A program made the position numbers and the translations under genes. From CALFVT01 sp964513675 (GTDB lineage: Bacteria; Pseudomonadota; Alphaproteobacteria; Caulobacterales; Maricaulaceae), in assembly GCA_964513675.1 (NCBI GenBank), contig CAZEOD010000006.1, positions 16,552-80,551 on the forward strand: DNA of 64,000 bases, read 5' to 3'. Positions 7,777-17,139 of this stretch are shown here, piece by piece (position 1 is the stretch's first letter; every line of letters begins with the position of its first letter). The notes beneath the pieces are model-generated. The model ran no database searches, was not told the origin of the DNA, and was given only the letters and a program-made list of their open reading frames with translations.

Positions 7777-10700
7777 ATGACATCTATTGTCGATTTCTCT
7801 ATACGAAACTGGCGCATGACCATGGGCATTATGCTGTTCATGGTCTTGGGCGGCATTTATGCGATTGGGCAGTTAGCGCTAGATGCAGAACCCGATGTTC
7901 CCATCCCCTTTATTAGCGTTCAAGTCGTCCTCCCCGGCGTGTCGCCAGAAGATAGCGAGCGCCTATTAATCCGTCCGATGGAAACAGAGATGAAGTCCAT
8001 TGACGGCTTAAAGCAAATGGACGGTATTGCCGCCACATCGACCGGCAATATGGTGCTGGAATTTAACGCCTCTTTTGACCAAGATAAAGCGATTAGCGAT
8101 GTTCTTGAGAAAGTTGACCGCGCACGTTCAGAGTTTCCGCAACAAGCCCGCGAGCCAATTGTTGAAGAGCTAAATAGTGCCACGCTTCCCATTCTTGTGG
8201 TCAATCTTTACGGCGATGCGCCGGATCGGGAGCTTCAATTTCAGGCCAAAAATCTACAGCAAAAAATCGAATCTATATCCTCGGTTCTCGAAGCCAATAT
8301 CACAGGTGAACGTGAGCAAGTCCTAGAAGCCGTGCTTGATCCCGCCCAGCTCGAGAGCGCCGGCATTTCATTTCTTGAAATTGCCCGCGCCGTGTCGAGC
8401 AATAATGCACTCATTACTGCCGGCACGCTTGAAACTGACAACGGAAAATTTAACGTTAAACTTCCGGGCCTTATCGAAGATGCGAGCGACCTCTCAGAGC
8501 TTGTCGTGCGGGCAAACCCTAATGGCAGCGTCCTGCGCGTCAAAGACCTCGGCGTTGTCCGTAAAGGTTTCAAAGATAATGACACCTATGCGCAATTTAA
8601 CGGACAAAGCTCGGTTTCGATTGAGGTCTCTAAGCGTCAAGGCGAGAACATCATTGAAACGATTGATAAAGTCCGCGCTCTTGTTGATGAGATCACAGCC
8701 CAGCCCGATTGGCCCCGAACAATAAGCGTGACCATGAGCCAAGACCGCTCGGAGGATATCTATGAGATGATGATTTCTTTATTCTCATCCATCGTCAATG
8801 CCGTCGTTTTGGTCTTTATCGTCTGTATTGCCGCCCTCGGGTTTAGGTCTGCGATTTTCGTCGGTTGGGCCATACCGGCTAGCTTCCTCATGTCGCTATT
8901 TTTATTCCTTATTCAGGGCGAGACGTTGAACATGATGATTATGTTCGGCTTGATCTTATCCGTGGGCGTGCTGGTGGATAGCGCGATTGTCATTGTCGAA
9001 TATGCAGACCGTAAACTCGCCGAAGGGCTTGATCGCCGCGAAGCCTTTACCCTCGCAGGTAAACGTATGTTCTGGCCGATTGTGTCCTCAACCGCGACAA
9101 CGCTGGCCGCCTTTATCCCGCTTTTATTCTGGGATGATGTCACCGGAAAATATATGTCCTATTTCCCTAAGACAATGATTTTTGTTCTGTCATCTTCCTT
9201 GATTATGGCGCTGATTTTCTTGCCGACAATGGGAACCTTAATCGGCCCCCGCAGCGTGTCTAAAGATACGGAAAAGCTTAAAGCTTTATCAGGGGCAGAC
9301 GGCGACCCCTCACAGATCAAAGGACTAACAGGCCTTTATGTTCGCCTTATCCGCTTTTTAATCCGCTTTCCGACGCTCGTTCTGGCGGGCATGGCTGTAA
9401 CGGCTTATCTTATCGTGGGGGCCTTTGGCGCAAGCATGAGCGGGGACACGCCCAAACCCGTTGAGTTTTTCACACAAGACCCCGGAAATCAGGTCTATGT
9501 CATTGCCCGCGCGCGCGGAAACGGCACAGCAGACCAAGATCTTATCCTCGCAAAAGACATTGAGCGCCGCATTGAAAATATCGACGGCATCCGCTCTGTT
9601 TATACGATTGCGGGCGCTGGTGCGTCAGGCGCAGGCGATACACCCAACCCGCGCGGCCCCGCAAATGTACCCGGCGATGCCGTTGTTAGAATTTTCACAG
9701 AGCTACTGCCCTTCCAAGACCGCCCCCCAAGCCAAGATATTATTGACGAGCTCCGTCTCGCGATTTCGGACATATCCGGTGTTTACACAGAGATTCAGTC
9801 GATCTCGCAAGGGCCGCCCATTGGCAAAGATATCGAAATTCAATTAATGTCCGAAGATAGCCGCACCCTAAAGGCCGTCACGCAAAAAGTCAGCGCCTAT
9901 ATTGAAACGATAGACGGACTTTATGAAACGGAAAATACGCTCCCTGTTCCCGGTATCGAATGGGAAATCCAAGTTGACCGCGAAGAAGCGGGCCGTTTGG
10001 GCCTCGATATTTCAGCCATCGGCTCTGCGGTACAGTTCATCACAGAAGGCGCGCTTGTTGGTCAATATCGCCCTTTGGATGCCGATGAGGAAGTTGATAT
10101 TCGTATTCGCTATCCTGCTGCGGCGCGGGATTTAAACGAGCTGGAAAATCTTCGAATTGTAACGCCGCGCGGTGCGGTGCCGCTCTCGGCTGTTGTAAAG
10201 CGCATTGCAAAACCGCGCGAGGACCGTATTACGCGCCGCGATCAACGCATCATCTATCTTGTGAAAGCCAATACACGCCCAGACTTTGCAACAAATCAAA
10301 TTGTAGATGAGCTAAAAACATGGCTCAGTGAAGACGCGGCTCTGCCCGAAAATGTTGATTTTAAATTCCTTGGACAAGACGAAGAAAATGCGGCGGCCGG
10401 CGAGTTTTTCAAAGGTGCAGCGATTGCTATTCTGTTTATGATGGCGATTATTCTATTGCTGCAGTTTAACAGTTTCTATCATGTTTTCCTGACGCTTTTC
10501 GCCGTGATTTTATCTATTTTTGGCGTGATTTTAGGGCTAACTTTTTATCCTTATATCAGCGTCATTTTATGCGGGACAGGCGTGATCGCTTTGGCCGGTA
10601 TCGTCGTGAATAATAATATTGTTCTGATCGACACATATCAGCGCCTGATCCAAACGGGTTATGAGCCGCGCGACGCTGCGATCCGAACCGCCGCCCAGCG

Positions 10701-11004
10701 TTTAAGGCCTGTTTTGCTAACAACCTTGACAACAGTGGTCGGACTCATGCCGCTGGTACTCGGATGGCAAGCTGATATATTTAGCGGTGAGTTTTCACTG
10801 CGCGGAACCATGACATCGCCGATTTGGGCGCCGATTTCTTATGTCATTGCCTGCGGCCTTGGCTTTGCAACAATCCTAACACTGGTGATTACGCCGGTCT
10901 TACTTGCTGCGCCGACTGTTTGGAAAACGCGGATTTTGAAATATTGGAACCGCTTGCGTAAAACGAAAGCGCAAAAAGCTGCGCCTCCAGTCGCAGCCAA
11001 GTAA
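7777..11004 (+). CDS. RND efflux permease (AcrB family)
   Basis: A 1075-residue proton-driven inner-membrane transporter with the RND layout: TM1 (about 12-33), a large periplasmic loop, TM2-6 (about 340-480), a second TM7, a second large loop, and TM8-12 (about 880-1050). The TM4 motif reads VGVLVDSAIVIVE, with one Asp where AcrB has a DD pair, so proton relay details may differ from AcrB. The C-terminal repeat has GIVVNNNIVLID and RLRPVLLTTLTT. Substrates cannot be told from sequence. It is the second gene of the adaptor-permease operon. Confidence 0.93.
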   Translation: MTSIVDFSIRNWRMTMGIMLFMVLGGIYAIGQLALDAEPDVPIPFISVQVVLPGVSPEDSERLLIRPMETEMKSIDGLKQMDGIAATSTGNMVLEFNASFDQDKAISDVLEKVDRARSEFPQQAREPIVEELNSATLPILVVNLYGDAPDRELQFQAKNLQQKIESISSVLEANITGEREQVLEAVLDPAQLESAGISFLEIARAVSSNNALITAGTLETDNGKFNVKLPGLIEDASDLSELVVRANPNGSVLRVKDLGVVRKGFKDNDTYAQFNGQSSVSIEVSKRQGENIIETIDKVRALVDEITAQPDWPRTISVTMSQDRSEDIYEMMISLFSSIVNAVVLVFIVCIAALGFRSAIFVGWAIPASFLMSLFLFLIQGETLNMMIMFGLILSVGVLVDSAIVIVEYADRKLAEGLDRREAFTLAGKRMFWPIVSSTATTLAAFIPLLFWDDVTGKYMSYFPKTMIFVLSSSLIMALIFLPTMGTLIGPRSVSKDTEKLKALSGADGDPSQIKGLTGLYVRLIRFLIRFPTLVLAGMAVTAYLIVGAFGASMSGDTPKPVEFFTQDPGNQVYVIARARGNGTADQDLILAKDIERRIENIDGIRSVYTIAGAGASGAGDTPNPRGPANVPGDAVVRIFTELLPFQDRPPSQDIIDELRLAISDISGVYTEIQSISQGPPIGKDIEIQLMSEDSRTLKAVTQKVSAYIETIDGLYETENTLPVPGIEWEIQVDREEAGRLGLDISAIGSAVQFITEGALVGQYRPLDADEEVDIRIRYPAAARDLNELENLRIVTPRGAVPLSAVVKRIAKPREDRITRRDQRIIYLVKANTRPDFATNQIVDELKTWLSEDAALPENVDFKFLGQDEENAAAGEFFKGAAIAILFMMAIILLLQFNSFYHVFLTLFAVILSIFGVILGLTFYPYISVILCGTGVIALAGIVVNNNIVLIDTYQRLIQTGYEPRDAAIRTAAQRLRPVLLTTLTTVVGLMPLVLGWQADIFSGEFSLRGTMTSPIWAPISYVIACGLGFATILTLVITPVLLAAPTVWKTRILKYWNRLRKTKAQKAAPPVAAK

Positions 11005-11019
11005 ACAACGGCTTATTCC

Positions 11020-11985
11020 CTATTGGGGAGCATCAGCGGCAATGGGTGATAAAATAGCTGTATATTGCACGCCCCCACCCGTGAGTTTGCGGCGGACATG
11101 CCATACCTCTTCATTGAAAATAACATAAGGCGTTATCTCTGCATTTTGGCCCGGCGGAAGCCGCTGGATATTCACAACAATATTTGTCTCCGTTCCGTCA
11201 GGTTCTTGCAGTTGAACCCTCAGATTATAGCTATTTAACGGCAAGGTTTCGCCGGCAATCAGGAACCACCGGCCATTATTGCCAACTCGGCTTTCTCCGA
11301 TGAGCTCATCATCACCAAAGATACGCACGCGGCCCGCTTGGCTTGAAAAGCCTGAGAATATAACCCCGCCCAGATCGTCATATTCAACCGCGCCTAAGGT
11401 TAAAGCGCCGCGGCTCGGCAGGCTTCCAAAAGGCGTCTGCACAACACGCGACGGCCCGCCCGGCGCGGTCAGTAAAATTAAGGCCGGCGGCTGATTTGGG
11501 ATTAAACTGTCCCGTTCAGTTTCGTCTTTACTGGCGTCATCTATAACGGCTTGCGGCGCGATAACGCGAATTAAAAGCTCATCACCATAAAAAGAGACAT
11601 CCTCATCTAAAAAACTTGTCAGTGATAAGGCCAAGATGCCGTCCCCCGAGACATTAATTTCCGTTTCCCATATCCCGTCTTCATTCGCTCTGATTTGCCG
11701 CCGCCGCTCGCCATTTCCTAAAATGGAGACAACGGCGTCAGCCTCTGATGTTCCGCGCAAAAATAGAATATTTTCCTGTTCAGATATCGTTCGAAAAATA
11801 GGCGGCTGTATTGACTGATTTGGATCGTCAAGCTTTGCCAGATTGCTGGCGGCAACGGTTCCATTTTGTTCAATACCGCTTGGCACAACATTATAAACGG
11901 ATAAAAGCCCCGTATTGACAATGAAATAGCCGCCAAGCGCCAAGATGGCCGCAACGACCCCGATGATACTAAGTTTTAACGTCAC
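11020..11985 (-). CDS. Membrane-anchored protein with Ig-like repeats and a truncated LysM-like C-terminus
   Basis: 321 residues. A single N-terminal hydrophobic segment (about 5-25) anchors a periplasmic region with two beta-rich stretches (about 68-140 and 195-275) that look like Ig-type folds (FLRGTSEADAVVSILGN; FSGFSSQAGRVRIFGDD). The end (VWHVRRKLTGGGVQYTAIL) resembles the first half of the LysM domain that closes many alphaproteobacterial proteins of this layout, but the usual N-x-I-YPGQ half is missing and is not found in another frame downstream. Role unknown; cell-wall association is only an inference. It is convergent with the RND permease. Confidence 0.7.
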   Translation of the reverse strand: MTLKLSIIGVVAAILALGGYFIVNTGLLSVYNVVPSGIEQNGTVAASNLAKLDDPNQSIQPPIFRTISEQENILFLRGTSEADAVVSILGNGERRRQIRANEDGIWETEINVSGDGILALSLTSFLDEDVSFYGDELLIRVIAPQAVIDDASKDETERDSLIPNQPPALILLTAPGGPSRVVQTPFGSLPSRGALTLGAVEYDDLGGVIFSGFSSQAGRVRIFGDDELIGESRVGNNGRWFLIAGETLPLNSYNLRVQLQEPDGTETNIVVNIQRLPPGQNAEITPYVIFNEEVWHVRRKLTGGGVQYTAILSPIAADAPQ

Positions 11986-12085
11986 TGAATCTGTCTACTT
12001 TTCCCTTTATTTCCGCCATATGAGTCGGATATAGGCTAATCTAAGTCAGTGCTAGCATTGGCATAAACGAACAAGGATAGCAATT

Positions 12086-12718
12086 ATGACCGCTAATAAC
12101 ACATATGGCTTGGGCCGCGATTATGACGGGCAAAGCCTCTGCGTTTTCTGCGGCTCCAGCCCCGGCAATCACCCGCGTTATGTCAGCCTTGCGGCGCAAA
12201 CAGGTCAAGACCTGGCCCGCGCAGGCTACCGCCTTGTTTACGGCGGCGGCGGGCTGGGTCTTATGGGCGCTGTTGCGCGGGCGGCGCATGAAAGCGGCGG
12301 TAACGTTTTGGGAATCATGCCTGAGTTTTTACGCGGAATTGAAGGCGCTTATATGGAGGTTCCGCACCGTATCGTTGAGGACATGCATACGCGCAAGCGC
12401 CAAATGTATGATGAATCTGATGCGTTTATCGTGCTGCCCGGCGGCATTGGTACCCTTGAAGAGGCCGTTGAGGTTCTATCGTGGATGCGGCTGGACTTAC
12501 ATCAAAAACCGATCATATTCTTAGATAATGATGATTATTGGTCACCTTTATTATCGCTGCTCGATCACATTGTTGAAACAGAGTTTTCACCCGCTTGGAT
12601 GAAAAAGCGTATTTTCCGCGCGACAACAGCCCAAGGCGCTATTGAGCTTGCGAGGGCGTGTCTTGATGACCCTAGCCATGAAAGTGTCATGCCCGTTATA
12701 TCGCCCGAGCAAATGTAA
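12086..12718 (+). CDS. LOG-family (TIGR00730) nucleotide phosphoribohydrolase
   Basis: A 210-residue Rossmann-fold protein with the two LOG signatures: GGGGLGLMGAVA (about 53-64) and PGGIGTLEEAVE (about 117-128), with the downstream W and D of WMRLDLH. Family members cleave the N-glycosidic bond of nucleoside 5'-monophosphates such as AMP or cytokinin ribotides, and are often misnamed lysine decarboxylases. An AAGGA ribosome site precedes the ATG. It is convergent with msrC, separated by a GCTTAG tandem repeat. Confidence 0.92.
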   Translation: MTANNTYGLGRDYDGQSLCVFCGSSPGNHPRYVSLAAQTGQDLARAGYRLVYGGGGLGLMGAVARAAHESGGNVLGIMPEFLRGIEGAYMEVPHRIVEDMHTRKRQMYDESDAFIVLPGGIGTLEEAVEVLSWMRLDLHQKPIIFLDNDDYWSPLLSLLDHIVETEFSPAWMKKRIFRATTAQGAIELARACLDDPSHESVMPVISPEQM

Positions 12719-12742
12719 GCTTAGGCTTAGGCTTAGGCTTGG
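12719..12742. repeat. Hexamer tandem repeat GCTTAG between convergent genes
   Basis: Three copies of GCTTAG followed by one GCTTGG, starting right after the LOG stop codon. The msrC stop codon (12733-12735 on the plus strand) lies inside the array. Slippage here could change the last residues of msrC. Confidence 0.8.
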
Positions 12743-13209
12743 TCTGCGCCGCGCAACAAATCTTTGCAGATGGCTTCAAGATAATGTTGATCGACAGCGT
12801 CAAAGGTCGAAAGCTGTGTTGAATCCACGTCAAGCACAGCCACCAAAGCGCCGCTATCAACATAAACAGGCACAACAATTTCTGAATTTGTCGCGCTATC
12901 ACATGCGATATGCCCCGGAAACGCATGAACATCATCAACAATAACTGTTTCTTTCCGGCTCGCGGCCGCGCCGCAAACGCCTTTGGCAAAGGGAATACGA
13001 AGACAGCCTAATGTGCCTTGATATGGCCCGACAACTAGCTCATTTTTCTTGACCGGGTCGACGCAATAAAACCCCGTCCAGAAAAAATCTTCAAAGGCAT
13101 AAGATAGCAAACAAGACGCCGTGGCAAAGCGGGCCGTGCGCGAAGGTTCACCCTCAATAACTGCGGCAATTTGCGCCGTGACCTCTTGGTAAATCTGAGC
13201 TTTATCCAT
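12733..13209 (-). CDS. msrC: Free methionine-(R)-sulfoxide reductase (GAF domain)
   Basis: A 158-residue single GAF-domain enzyme reducing free L-methionine-(R)-sulfoxide using thioredoxin. The three catalytic or resolving cysteines are present as C69, C79 and C103, with the same spacing (10 and 24) as the E. coli enzyme, in GTLGC, KGVCG and HIACDS. The HAFPGHIACDS block is diagnostic. Its stop codon falls in the GCTTAG tandem repeat. It may contribute to oxidative or light-stress repair next to the photolyase genes, though it is not in their operon. Confidence 0.93.
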   Translation of the reverse strand: MDKAQIYQEVTAQIAAVIEGEPSRTARFATASCLLSYAFEDFFWTGFYCVDPVKKNELVVGPYQGTLGCLRIPFAKGVCGAAASRKETVIVDDVHAFPGHIACDSATNSEIVVPVYVDSGALVAVLDVDSTQLSTFDAVDQHYLEAICKDLLRGADQA

Positions 13210-13263
13210 AGTAAAATAACCTTAATCACTTCATCTCTCATGCAGATGGGGTAGAATGGCAGA

Positions 13264-14835
13264 ATGTCGAGGCCTCAGACTGAAATAAACATTGTTTGGC
13301 TCAAGCGTGATTTACGCTTACAGGATCATGCCGCCTTTTATAAAGCTGCAGACGATGTGAAGACGGCGATATTGCCGCTTTATATCGCCGAGCCAGATTA
13401 TTGGGCGCTACCCGACACATCAGCGCGGCAGTGGAACTTTATAGCTGATGCGCTGTCATCTCTCCGCGCAGAGCTGTCGCAAAACGGGATGCCGCTGCTT
13501 ATTCGGCAAGGTCGCGCGGTTGATGTCTTTGAGGCTTTACGTCAAAACTTTCGCATTAAAGCGGTTTATTCCCATGAGGAAACGGGGAATAACTGGACAT
13601 TTCGCCGCGATAAAGCCGTCAGCCAGTGGTGCAAAACACATCATATTCCATGGTATGAGAACTGGCAAAACGGCGTCAGGCGGCCCGCGCAAACCCGCGA
13701 TAAATGGGCATCACATTGGGACCACCGTATGCGCCGGCCGGTTTTTCCTCACCCCTGTTTTCCGCCCCAATCTATTGATATCACGGAAGGCCACATCCCA
13801 AGTTCCCAAGATTTGGGCCTTCAACAGGATCCCTGCCCTGAGCGCCAGCTTGGCACGCGCAGCGACGGACTTACGGCCTTATCGTCATTTCTGAATCACC
13901 GCGGCCGCAGTTACCGCTCTGATATGTCCAGCCCGCTCAGCGGGGCGGTGTCATGCTCACGCTTATCACCCTATATTGCTTATGGCGTTCTTAGTTTGCG
14001 CGAAATTACGCAGGCACTCTGGGCGCGCCAAAGAGAGCTTAAGGAGCTAAGCCGGAGCGGCGTCAATATTGGTCCGTGGCGCGGGGCGATGAAGGCCTTT
14101 AATGGACGGCTACATTGGCATTGTCATTTTATGCAAAAGCTGGAAGATGAAACGCGGCTTGAATTTGAAAACCTACATCCCGCCTATGATGGATTACGGC
14201 CAGACGCTAATCATAATGAGGAAACGCAGGCGAAATTCGCGGCCTGGTCACAGGGCAATATGGGCTTGCCTTTTGCAGACGCCTGTATGCGCTGCTTAAT
14301 AGCGACAGGCTGGATTAATTTTCGGATGCGCGCCATGTTAATGTCGATTGCCAGCTATCATTTATGGCTGGATTGGCGCGCAACAGGGCTGCATTTAGCG
14401 CGCATGTTCGCGGATTATGAACCCGGCATTCACTGGCCACAAGTTCAGATGCAATCCGGCACAACGGGCATTAATACCATCCGCATGTATAATCCCGTCA
14501 AACAGGGCTATGACCAAGACCCGAGCGCTATTTTTATCAGAAAATGGGTGCCAGAACTTGCGCATTTACCAGATCACCAAATTCACGAGCCATGGCGTTA
14601 TGATGGCTCGGGGGCTTTGACGGGACAAGATTACCCCGCGCCGATTATTGATTTGCAATGCGCTGCGCGCCGCGCAAGGGAGCGTGGCTGGGCCGTAAGA
14701 AAGGGCCGCAGCTTTCGGCAAACTGCGCAAAATATTGTTCATAAACATGCGAGCCGCAAAGGGCGAGGCCGCAAACCAAGCCGCCGAAAATCAAAGACGC
14801 CCGTTGATACGGGCCAGTTTTCACTTGATTTATAA
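13264..14835 (+). CDS. Cryptochrome/photolyase family protein, full length
   Basis: 523 residues with the complete photolyase layout: an N-terminal alpha/beta domain (about 5-135; IVWLKRDLRLQDHAAF), a linker, and a C-terminal FAD-binding helical domain (about 200-470) with SRLSPYIAYG, WHCHFMQKLEDE, and WPQVQMQSGTTGIN. The last 40 residues are very basic (KGRGRKPSRRKSK), suggesting DNA or RNA contact. It is either a cyclobutane dimer photolyase or a related cryptochrome; sequence alone cannot decide. It is convergent with, and overlaps by 6 bases, the flavin oxidoreductase at 14830, facing a split photolyase operon. Confidence 0.88.
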   Translation: MSRPQTEINIVWLKRDLRLQDHAAFYKAADDVKTAILPLYIAEPDYWALPDTSARQWNFIADALSSLRAELSQNGMPLLIRQGRAVDVFEALRQNFRIKAVYSHEETGNNWTFRRDKAVSQWCKTHHIPWYENWQNGVRRPAQTRDKWASHWDHRMRRPVFPHPCFPPQSIDITEGHIPSSQDLGLQQDPCPERQLGTRSDGLTALSSFLNHRGRSYRSDMSSPLSGAVSCSRLSPYIAYGVLSLREITQALWARQRELKELSRSGVNIGPWRGAMKAFNGRLHWHCHFMQKLEDETRLEFENLHPAYDGLRPDANHNEETQAKFAAWSQGNMGLPFADACMRCLIATGWINFRMRAMLMSIASYHLWLDWRATGLHLARMFADYEPGIHWPQVQMQSGTTGINTIRMYNPVKQGYDQDPSAIFIRKWVPELAHLPDHQIHEPWRYDGSGALTGQDYPAPIIDLQCAARRARERGWAVRKGRSFRQTAQNIVHKHASRKGRGRKPSRRKSKTPVDTGQFSLDL

Positions 14836-15801
14836 CGCGGCTATGATCTGGCGCGCCGCAGCACGGCCGCTTAAATAGGCATTTTCAACGCGCCCGCCTA
14901 AACACCAATCACCACAGACGGCCAAACTCAAATCCTTATCATATAGACAGGGTTTATCCGGCCCAGATATGGAAGACGCATAAAGCCAGCGATGCAGCGT
15001 TTTATAGACCGCCCCATCAAGATTAACGCCTGCAATATGCGACGCATCAGAGAGCAAGCGGGCCGCAAGTGCTTCGCGGTCATCATCGACATGTTGGTTT
15101 GACCACGCCGCAGCGCCGTGAACCATTAATGTTGGCGCTAATGCCCGTCCGGGTTTACTGCTATTAACCGCGATCCACGCAATAGAGCCGCTTTGGACGC
15201 GCAGACTATCCCAGCCCAAATCCGGCAAATCATTAAAGCCGAGCATGAGCGCAAAACACGCCTCCATTTCGGTGCGTTTAACATCAGAGATGCCCGAAAA
15301 CTCCGGCGGCAATAGGGCTTCAGCCTGCGGGGCCGGCACCGCGAGCACGACAGCGTCATATCCAGTTTCAACATGGCCAGATTCGGTTGTTAGGCTCCAC
15401 AGACCCTGCGTGCGGTTGATATCCACAACACGCGCGCCTAGCCTAACATCAAGATTGGCCGCAAGCGTTTTCGTCCAGCTATTCATACGCGGCACAGCGG
15501 TAAAACGGTCTCCGCCAATATCTGGCTCCATCCCCGTATCTTTGAGGTAAAAGGCCCGCCCCTGCCACGGCGCAACATGGCCATCTTCGATAGCGGCTAA
15601 AACATCGCGGCGAAAATCAGGGCTGCGCGCTGTAAAATATTGCGCGCCATGGTCAAATTCAAAATTATCCGTATAGCGCGTTGACATGCGCCCAGATACG
15701 CCGCGCGATTTATCGAAAATATGAACCTCTCCGCGGTCTTGAAGCTTACGCGCGCAAGATACCCCGGACAGACCCGCGCCAATCACAGCAAATTTTTTCA
15801 T
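14830..15801 (-). CDS. FAD/NAD(P)-dependent oxidoreductase, renalase/amine-oxidase-like
   Basis: A 323-residue protein with an N-terminal dinucleotide-binding motif (VIGAGLSGVSCA, residues 6-17), an acidic residue at the end of beta-2 (IFDKSRG) and the family pattern GRMSTRY followed by HGAQYFTAR. This set is seen in small FAD proteins often encoded near photolyases. The substrate is unknown. It lies 17 bases after the alpha/beta half of the split photolyase and is probably the third gene of that operon. Its end overlaps the photolyase gene on the opposite strand by 6 bases. Confidence 0.85.
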   Translation of the reverse strand: MKKFAVIGAGLSGVSCARKLQDRGEVHIFDKSRGVSGRMSTRYTDNFEFDHGAQYFTARSPDFRRDVLAAIEDGHVAPWQGRAFYLKDTGMEPDIGGDRFTAVPRMNSWTKTLAANLDVRLGARVVDINRTQGLWSLTTESGHVETGYDAVVLAVPAPQAEALLPPEFSGISDVKRTEMEACFALMLGFNDLPDLGWDSLRVQSGSIAWIAVNSSKPGRALAPTLMVHGAAAWSNQHVDDDREALAARLLSDASHIAGVNLDGAVYKTLHRWLYASSISGPDKPCLYDKDLSLAVCGDWCLGGRVENAYLSGRAAARQIIAAL

Positions 15802-15818
15802 CAGATATAGACCCGCGT

Positions 15819-16238
15819 TTATAAACCGGCGTTGGGTTTCATCATAGATTTACGGCCCTTGTTCCAAAAACGGAAGAAACGTCCCATATCTGCATCATAT
15901 GGAATTTGGCTGAATAATTCATCCGGCGTTACGTGCACTGTGGATGTGTCTTCCAGCGCCTCTATGATTTTTTTGAAATAAGGATTTAGCGTCTTGGCGG
16001 TATGAATAACGCCTTGGGAGAGATCGCTCAAAACCTCTAACGTATCGCCTTGGATAATCGCGACATCCATTTCAAGCAAACATTCATATATAAATAATAA
16101 ACGTTTGGTCGTGTAATTTTGCATTTTGAAATAATCATTATCCCAAACAAATATGGCTTGAGCAGAACCGGCTTTGGAGAAAACAGGGTGTGACTGTCTA
16201 AGTGCATCTTCATGCACCCATATGATGGGCGTACTCAT
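15819..16238 (-). CDS. Stand-alone photolyase-type alpha/beta (N-terminal) domain
   Basis: 139 residues that follow the N-terminal domain of photolyases from beginning to end. IIWVHEDALRQSHPVF matches the usual VWFRRDLRxxDNPAL block, then come IFVWDNDY, KRLLFIYECLLEM, an IIQGDTLEVLSDL block, and a closing helix MGRFFRFWNKGRK. The usual Arg/Asp of the RRDLR block are replaced (HEDAL), so antenna binding may differ. The start codon overlaps the stop of the FAD-domain gene as ATGA (16235-16238), implying translational coupling. I infer that the two chains form one split enzyme. The alternative is an independent paralogue of the domain. Confidence 0.7.
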   Translation of the reverse strand: MSTPIIWVHEDALRQSHPVFSKAGSAQAIFVWDNDYFKMQNYTTKRLLFIYECLLEMDVAIIQGDTLEVLSDLSQGVIHTAKTLNPYFKKIIEALEDTSTVHVTPDELFSQIPYDADMGRFFRFWNKGRKSMMKPNAGL

Positions 16239-17059
16239 TTGGGGTCTAACTTTGGAAACAGGCGCTGAAATATGTCATCATATTCACCCACCAGCGGCAC
16301 ATTATCATGCCGAGATGTGTTAATATCAGAGCCAGAGAATTTCTCGACATTATCAAGATTAAAATAATAAGGTTTATGAGAAAACGTACTCGCAACCCAT
16401 TGCCATGATAAATTATTACTCGCAGGATCACCGTCTAGCAAATGTTCAAGGAACCACCGCGCACCCGCTTGCCATTTGATACGCCGCCAATGACAAATAT
16501 ATCCCGCCAAATAAAGCCGCGCATGATTATGAAGCGTGCCATTTTCAGTAAGCTGCCCAATAAATTGATCTATACAAGCCACGCCCGTTTCGCCGCTGAG
16601 AATATCGCTGGGCAGTTCGTCGGCATAATAATCGGCTGTAAACCCCGTTTTATAAGGTTCGGCATCTCGCCAAATAATCGTTTCATCAGCTTCGAAAACC
16701 CGCTGCCAATAATCTCGCCATGCAAGTTGTTGAATCAGTTTTTCGCTCTCCGATATACTCGACCGGCTAAGGACAAGATTACGAATGCGGTTCATGCTGA
16801 CAACGCCGTGGCGTATGAAAGGGGAAAGCTCCGTCACTGCGCCGTCTAAATGATTGCGTGTGCGCGCATAACGTCCGGCATTTATCACAGCAAGCTTAGC
16901 TTCCGCCGTGCGTTTACCGCCGCTGACTAAAGACGCATCGCCCTCAGCCCATGGAGAGAGCTTTTGCACCATACGCAAATGATCGCTGCGAAGACCTTGG
17001 CGATCAACCTCAACAGGGCTATATTTCGCCAGAACGCTCGTAATATTTTCGTTTAACAT
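16235..17059 (-). CDS. Stand-alone photolyase/cryptochrome FAD-binding (C-terminal) domain
   Basis: 274 residues corresponding only to the helical FAD-binding domain of photolyases. Visible motifs are SGGKRTAEAKL at the domain entry, YARTRNHLDGAVTELSPFIRHG, QQLAWRDYWQRVF, LHNHARLYLAGY (the usual MHNR region), and LDGDPASNNLSWQW near the flavin. The N-terminal alpha/beta domain is absent from this chain and is encoded by the next gene, overlapping by 4 bases. The domain order is therefore reversed relative to a fused photolyase. First gene of a three-gene operon ending with a flavin oxidoreductase. Confidence 0.82.
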   Translation of the reverse strand: MLNENITSVLAKYSPVEVDRQGLRSDHLRMVQKLSPWAEGDASLVSGGKRTAEAKLAVINAGRYARTRNHLDGAVTELSPFIRHGVVSMNRIRNLVLSRSSISESEKLIQQLAWRDYWQRVFEADETIIWRDAEPYKTGFTADYYADELPSDILSGETGVACIDQFIGQLTENGTLHNHARLYLAGYICHWRRIKWQAGARWFLEHLLDGDPASNNLSWQWVASTFSHKPYYFNLDNVEKFSGSDINTSRHDNVPLVGEYDDIFQRLFPKLDPK

Positions 17060-17100
17060 AGTGATAATACGCCTGACACTCTGGCTTGGCTTGGTTTTAT

Positions 17101-17130
17101 TTGAAAAAACATCAGATTATCGCAATAAAT
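17101..17130 (+). promoter_or_regulatory. Candidate promoter for gapA
   Basis: TTGAAA at 17101-17106 is followed after 17 bases by an AATAAA/TAAAT element (17124-17130), a fair sigma-70-type spacing with a mediocre -10. It sits upstream of two inverted repeats and the gapA start. Confidence 0.3.
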
Positions 17131-17139
17131 CTTTAATCC

